From Chroococcus sp. CMT-3BRIN-NPC107 (lineage in GTDB: Bacteria > Cyanobacteriota > Cyanobacteriia > Cyanobacteriales > Chroococcidiopsidaceae): DNA of 50,679 nucleotides. Positions 46,404-50,679 of the stretch are shown in pieces. The position numbers and the translations under genes were made by a program. A model generated the notes under the pieces. It searched no databases, had not been told where the DNA came from, and saw only the letters and a list, made by a program, of their open reading frames with translations. The stretch lies in NCBI GenBank assembly GCA_019359635.1, contig JAHHGY010000026.1, positions 1-50,679 of the forward strand. The letters are read 5' to 3'. Within the stretch, counting starts at the first letter, position 1, and every line of letters begins with the position of its first letter.

Positions 46404-46655
46404 ATGAACGAATCAGAGATTTTTGCTAAAGTTAAAAGCATCGTCACCGAGCAATTGAGTGTCGAACCAGACAGCGTTACACCGAGCGCTAATTTTGCCG
46501 ACGACTTAAACGCTGACTCCCTCGACACCGTCGAATTAGTCATGGCTTTAGAAGAAGAATTTGATGTAGAAATTCCTGACGAGGCAGCAGAACAAATTAC
46601 CACAGTTCAACAAGCTGTAGATTACATTAGCAATAAAGTTGCTACCTCAGCGTAA
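46404..46655 (+). CDS. acpP: Acyl carrier protein
   Basis: An 83-residue acidic helical protein carrying acyl chains on a phosphopantetheine arm during fatty acid synthesis. The attachment Ser39 is in the [20 protein letters not shown] block, preceded by NFADDLNA. The length is standard. It is followed by fabF after 166 bases and then transketolase, an order commonly conserved in cyanobacteria. Confidence 0.98.
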   Translation: MNESEIFAKVKSIVTEQLSVEPDSVTPSANFADDLNADSLDTVELVMALEEEFDVEIPDEAAEQITTVQQAVDYISNKVATSA

Positions 46656-46699
46656 ACAGCAAAAGCTTTCGGGTGAAGCAGTATCATCGGCGAGTTAAA

Positions 46700-46740
46700 G
46701 CGGTGTAGTTTAGCTAAAAAAAAGTTTCTTACTAAACCGC
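46700..46740 (+). other. Stem-loop in the acpP-fabF spacer
   Basis: GCGGTGTAGT (46700-46709) and ACTAAACCGC (46731-46740) pair at nine of ten positions. There is no T-run after it. It may stabilise the acpP mRNA or partly reduce read-through so that acpP is made in excess over fabF. Confidence 0.4.
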
Positions 46741-46821
46741 CAACGTCCAAAACTCCAAACCCGAAATATTCAGACAATTTTTTTGAGTTATGGGTGATTA
46801 ATCGCTGACTTTAACAGACCT

Positions 46822-48072
46822 ATGGCAGATTTTGATTTAAAACGAGTGGCGGTAACAGGCATTGGTGCAATTACACCGTTAGGTAACAATTCCCAAGATT
46901 ACTGGCAAGGATTGTTAGCAGGACGCAGTGGGATTGTGCCTATTACCTTGTTTGATGCCTCTAAGCACAAATGCCGCATTGCTGGCGAAGTTAAGGGCTT
47001 CAATCCCCAAGACTACATAGACAGCAAAGAAGCTAAACGGATGGATAGATTCGCTCAGTTTGCTGTGGCTGCAAGCTTACAGGCGATTAAAGACGCAAAG
47101 TTTGAAATCAACGAACTGAACGCCGCCCAAGTAGGCACGATCATCGGTACAGGCATTGGTGGCATTAAAGTATTAGAAGATCAGCAAACGGTTTATTTGA
47201 ATCGAGGGCCCGATCGCTGTAGTCCGTTCATGGTTCCGATGATGATCGCCAACATGGCGGCGGGATTAACGGCAATTCACACCGGAGCAAAAGGACCAAA
47301 TTCTTGCCCGGTAACAGCTTGTGCGGCGGGTTCTAATGCAGTAGGCGATGCTTTTCGCTTAATTCAACAAGGCTATGCTCAAGCGATGATTTGCGGCGGT
47401 ACAGAAGCGGCGGTTTCTGCCTTACCCTTTGCCGGATTTGCCGCCGCCAGAGCGCTGTCTACCCGCAATGACGAGCCAACTCGTGCTAGCCGTCCCTTTG
47501 ATCGCGATCGCGATGGCTTTGTTATGGGAGAAGGGGCGGGTATTCTTTTACTAGAAGAACTCGGACACGCCCTCAGTCGCGGCGCACGGATTTATGCGGA
47601 AATTATCGGCTACGGTCTAACCTGCGATGCCTACCACATGACTTCCCCCGTACCGGGGGGCGAAGGCGCAACTAGAGCAATTCAGTTAGCGTTAAAAGAT
47701 GCTCGTCTTAGCAGCGAACAAGTAAGTTATATCAACGCTCACGGCACAAGTACGGGAGCTAACGATCCTACCGAAACGGCAGCCATTAAAAAAGCTCTAG
47801 GAGAATCAGCTTACAAAGTCGCTATTAGTTCGACTAAATCTATGACGGGACACCTGCTAGGTGGTTCTGGGGGGATTGAAGCGGTAGCAACGGTAATGGC
47901 GATCGCCAACGACCAAATTCCGCCGACCATCAACTTAGAAAACCCAGACCCCGAATGCGATCTAGATTACGTTCCCAATCATAGCCGCCAGCTAAAAGTC
48001 GATGTTGCCTTGTCCAATTCCTTTGGTTTTGGCGGTCACAACGTCACCTTAGCCTTTAAGAAGTACGTTTAG
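46822..48072 (+). CDS. fabF: 3-oxoacyl-[acyl-carrier-protein] synthase II
   Basis: A 416-residue condensing enzyme elongating acyl-ACP with malonyl-ACP. The Cys-His-His active site is complete: Cys167 (PVTACAAGSNAVGDAFRLI), His307 (YINAHGTSTGANDPTETAAI) and His344 (STKSMTGHLLGGSGG). The N-terminus KRVAVTGIGAITPLGNNSQD and the C-terminus NSFGFGGHNVTLAFKKYV are canonical for KASII. Confidence 0.98.
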   Translation: MADFDLKRVAVTGIGAITPLGNNSQDYWQGLLAGRSGIVPITLFDASKHKCRIAGEVKGFNPQDYIDSKEAKRMDRFAQFAVAASLQAIKDAKFEINELNAAQVGTIIGTGIGGIKVLEDQQTVYLNRGPDRCSPFMVPMMIANMAAGLTAIHTGAKGPNSCPVTACAAGSNAVGDAFRLIQQGYAQAMICGGTEAAVSALPFAGFAAARALSTRNDEPTRASRPFDRDRDGFVMGEGAGILLLEELGHALSRGARIYAEIIGYGLTCDAYHMTSPVPGGEGATRAIQLALKDARLSSEQVSYINAHGTSTGANDPTETAAIKKALGESAYKVAISSTKSMTGHLLGGSGGIEAVATVMAIANDQIPPTINLENPDPECDLDYVPNHSRQLKVDVALSNSFGFGGHNVTLAFKKYV

Positions 48073-48263
48073 GCTGCATTTGCTAGGTTTAAAACTAAAA
48101 AATTGTTGGGGAGTATTGCTGATAATTCACTTTAAAAAAAACAAGGCTTGTCCGTCAAACCACCTGATGGGATGATCGGTAATACGTGCATAGGAAAATC
48201 TATAGCATTTAAGTGTCATTCTCAATATCTGCTTGCTAACCCGTCATTCATAATTAAGAGACT

Positions 48264-50294
48264 ATGGCTGTTGCAACCCAATCCCTCGAAGAACTTTGTA
48301 TCAATTCGATCCGCTTTTTAGCTATTGATGCTGTAGAAAAGGCAAAATCTGGACATCCAGGGCTGCCAATGGGCGCGGCTCCTATGTCTTTTGTGCTGTG
48401 GGATCGTTTTATGCGGTTCAACCCCAAAAACCCCGCTTGGCTAAATCGCGATCGCTTTTTATTGTCCGCAGGTCATGGCAGTATGCTACAGTACGCCCTG
48501 CTTTACCTCACGGGCTATGAAGACTTGACCCTTGACGACATAAAACAATTCCGTCAGTGGGAATCAAAAACTCCCGGACACCCCGAAAACTTTATGAATC
48601 CTGGGGTAGAAATTACTACAGGTCCCCTAGGACAAGGAATTGCTAATGGTGTCGGAATTGCGATGGCGGAGGCTCATTTAGCAGCTACTTTCAACAAGCC
48701 TGATTTTCCCATCATCGATCACTACACCTATGTAATTATGGGTGACGGTTGCAATATGGAAGGTGTAGCTAGTGAAGCTTGCTCTTTAGCCGGACACTTA
48801 GGACTTGGAAAATTAATTGCTCTCTACGATGACAACCATATCTCCATTGAAGGCTCTACAGACCTAGCTTTTACGGAAGATGTAGGTAAGCGTTACGAAG
48901 CTTATGGCTGGCACGTTTTGGTTGTAGAAGACGGCAATACTAATATTGATGCTATCCATCAAGCTATTGAAACTGCCAAATCTGTCACCGATAAGCCGAC
49001 GATGATTAAAGTTCGTACAACTATTGGTTATGGTTCGCCCAATAAAGCTGATAGTTACGAAGCTCACGGTGCGGCGTTAGGTGCAGCAGAAGTACAAGCG
49101 ACACGAGAAAGCTTGGGTTGGAACTACGAGCCATTTGAAATTCCCACTGATGCGATGAATCACTGGCGCAAGGCAATTGAGCGCGGCGCAAAGTATGAAG
49201 AAGATTGGAATCAACTCTATGCTCGTTACAAAGAGCAGTACCCGCAAGAAGCCGCTACTTTAGAGCGGATGCACGAAGCGGAGCTTCCTGAAGGTTGGGA
49301 ATCGGTTTTACCTAAATACACTCCTGAAGACAAAGCCGAAGCTACTCGCGTCCAATCGGGTAGAACTTTAAATGCTTTATCAGCAGTTTTCCCTGAACTT
49401 ATCGGTGGTTCGGCAGATTTGGCTTCTTCCAACAATACTTTGATTAAAGGCGCGGGAGACTACCAAAAAGGACAATACCAGAACCGCAACCTCCGTTTTG
49501 GGGTTCGCGAACACGGTATGGGCGCGATTTGTAATGGTTTAGCTTTAGATGGTTCGGGCTTAATTCCTTACTGTGCAACGTTCCTTGTTTTTACTGACTA
49601 TATGCGGGCCGCAATTCGCTTATCTGCATTATCAGAATCTGGTGTAATTTATGTCATGACTCATGACTCAATCCAGTTGGGTGAAGATGGCCCCACCCAC
49701 CAACCGATTGAACACGTAAATTCGCTAAGAATGATTCCTGACTTGCTAGTAATGCGTCCTGCTGATGGTAACGAAACCAGTGGCGCTTACAAAGTAGCAA
49801 TTAAGGCAGCTAGAGGCAAAAAATTTGGCAACAAAACTCGCCCGACAGTTATTGCTTTATCTCGTCTAGCGCAACCCAATTTAGCTAATACCTCTGTTGA
49901 AGGGGTAGAGAAAGGCGCTTATATTCTCTCTGACAGCGATGGTACGCCTGACCTTATTTTGATGGGTACAGGTAGCGAAACTCAACTTTGCGTCAAAGCG
50001 GCGGAACAGTTGCGCGGTGAAGGGAAAAAAGTTCGGGTAGTTTCGATGGTTTGTTGGGAGATTTTCCAAGACCAAGATGAAGCTTACCGCGAATCTGTAT
50101 TACCTAAAGCTGTGAAGAAGCGGATATCAGTAGAAGCTGGCGTTACCTTTGGCTGGTGTCGTTACGTTGGCGATGAAGGAATTGCAATTGGTATCGATAC
50201 CTTTGGTGCTTCCGCTCCTGGCCCTGTTTGTATGGAGAAGTTTGGTTTTACTGTAGAGAATGTAATAGCTAAAGCTAAATCTTTACTAGGCTAA
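48264..50294 (+). CDS. tkt: Transketolase
   Basis: A 676-residue thiamine-diphosphate enzyme of the Calvin-Benson cycle and pentose phosphate pathway. The N-terminal region has [20 protein letters not shown] and [20 protein letters not shown]. The ThDP motif GDG is at residues 160-162, ending in DDNHISIEG. The pyrimidine-binding domain has [20 protein letters not shown] and [20 protein letters not shown], and the C-terminal domain contains [16 protein letters not shown]. It depends on thiamine, whose synthesis gene thiC is also in this window. A clear terminator follows. Confidence 0.98.
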   Translation: MAVATQSLEELCINSIRFLAIDAVEKAKSGHPGLPMGAAPMSFVLWDRFMRFNPKNPAWLNRDRFLLSAGHGSMLQYALLYLTGYEDLTLDDIKQFRQWESKTPGHPENFMNPGVEITTGPLGQGIANGVGIAMAEAHLAATFNKPDFPIIDHYTYVIMGDGCNMEGVASEACSLAGHLGLGKLIALYDDNHISIEGSTDLAFTEDVGKRYEAYGWHVLVVEDGNTNIDAIHQAIETAKSVTDKPTMIKVRTTIGYGSPNKADSYEAHGAALGAAEVQATRESLGWNYEPFEIPTDAMNHWRKAIERGAKYEEDWNQLYARYKEQYPQEAATLERMHEAELPEGWESVLPKYTPEDKAEATRVQSGRTLNALSAVFPELIGGSADLASSNNTLIKGAGDYQKGQYQNRNLRFGVREHGMGAICNGLALDGSGLIPYCATFLVFTDYMRAAIRLSALSESGVIYVMTHDSIQLGEDGPTHQPIEHVNSLRMIPDLLVMRPADGNETSGAYKVAIKAARGKKFGNKTRPTVIALSRLAQPNLANTSVEGVEKGAYILSDSDGTPDLILMGTGSETQLCVKAAEQLRGEGKKVRVVSMVCWEIFQDQDEAYRESVLPKAVKKRISVEAGVTFGWCRYVGDEGIAIGIDTFGASAPGPVCMEKFGFTVENVIAKAKSLLG

Positions 50295-50313
50295 TGCTTC
50301 GTTATTGATTGTC

Positions 50314-50344
50314 AAAGGTGGGTATTTACTACCCACCTTTTTTT
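50314..50344 (+). terminator. Intrinsic terminator of tkt
   Basis: AAAGGTGGGTA (50314-50324) pairs perfectly with TACCCACCTTT (50330-50340) around a five-base loop, with TTTT after it. Confidence 0.92.
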
Positions 50345-50679
50345 ATTGGCTAATGATGCTTTTAAATGGGTTTAGTATAGTTGGCGGAGGATGTTATATA
50401 CAAAATTTCTCAAGATAAAGATGTCTTTTTAGTTCGCGTAGTGCCAATAGTTGATACTCTGTTTGCCAATCAATACTTCTTGGTTAAGGGTTAAGCAGTA
50501 TTAGTAATAGAAAAAACTGGCCGTGTTCGGATGAATCCTGCACCTCTGTGAACCCAATACGGTTCGGTTAAGCTCAAAAACAGGTAGAGTGAGGGTTGTC
50601 ACCCAAATGTACTGATGTTGAATGCAAGTCAAAGAGTTCTCACTAATTTCACCAGCGATTGAATCAGGTAGAGTACTCA
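50345..50679. other. 335-base region at the window end, no assignable gene
   Basis: A short open stretch on the plus strand (50388-50494, ending DTLFANQYFLVKG) and the next in-frame piece (KTGRVRMNPAPL, ending about 50551) might be scraps of a decayed gene, perhaps a small regulator, but the similarity is too weak to name. GAACC/GGTTC near 50550-50566 forms a small inverted repeat. I see no complete gene. Confidence 0.35.

Noticed and set aside
50388..50551. Possible scraps of a small transcriptional regulator gene (ending KTGRVRMNPAPL)
   Set aside because: Only a dozen residues look suggestive, with a stop in between; not enough to call a pseudogene.

Overview
The window looks like a cyanobacterial chromosome segment. 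The octamer GCGATCGC (HIP1-like) and its core recur throughout. The gene set is cyanobacterial: a cis-carotene isomerase (crtH), an EGY-type site-2 protease, a YggT/Ycf19 protein, CtpA-family processing protease, ispG of the plastid-type isoprenoid pathway, lpxD, a TPP-riboswitch-controlled thiC, and the acpP-fabF-transketolase cluster. Short CCCCAAT-like repeats near 13.65-13.72 kb recall those of filamentous and other large-genome cyanobacteria. I cannot name the species.

Layout. 1-0.6 kb holds the decayed start of an IS transposase beside the frameshifted C-terminus of an EAL-domain gene. 0.7-5.3 kb has the M50 protease, small cyanobacterial membrane and secreted proteins, a glycosyltransferase remnant and upp. 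5.4-8.0 kb has a strong promoter followed closely by a terminator (candidate small RNA or leader), then crtH and an alpha/beta hydrolase. 8.1-9.3 kb encodes a two-gene, split photolyase/cryptochrome-like pair. 9.9-19.3 kb holds an amidase, a CheR methyltransferase, ilvC, a CtpA-like protease, ispG, a flavin oxidoreductase, a CobD-like enzyme and HU. 19.6-27 kb has a frameshifted thioesterase, an RNA methyltransferase, tRNA-Leu, murA, a ureohydrolase, a cysteine-less thioredoxin-like protein, pyrH-frr and an aldehyde dehydrogenase. 27-33.4 kb has a receiver-histidine kinase, a cellulose-synthase-like glycosyltransferase, an NTF2-like protein, a DM13 lipoprotein and a peroxiredoxin fused to a cold-shock-like domain. 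33.4-40.2 kb has a broken flavin oxidoreductase, lpxD between two diverged direct repeats, a BaiN/YhiN-like flavoprotein, a collapsed phytanoyl-CoA dioxygenase gene, pyrE, thiC with its riboswitch, and tRNA-Met. 40.3-50.3 kb has an ABC-2 permease pair, hspA, a Ser/Thr kinase with a collapsed paralogue, an HdrB-like iron-sulfur protein, acpP, fabF and transketolase.

How the genes fit together. Most are housekeeping genes with scattered functions, as is usual in cyanobacteria where operons are short. The convincing local units are crtH-hydrolase, the split photolyase pair, ureohydrolase-thioredoxin-like, pyrH-frr (overlapping), HU-cobD-flavoprotein, and acpP-fabF-tkt. Convergent gene pairs are often separated by well-formed hairpin terminators.

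The most unusual content is the split photolyase, the peroxiredoxin/cold-shock fusion, the candidate RNA upstream of crtH, the repeat pair around lpxD, and the number of decayed genes (seven in about 50 kb). That load suggests relaxed selection or recent genome erosion. I saw no CRISPR array, prophage, biosynthetic cluster or classical defence island.
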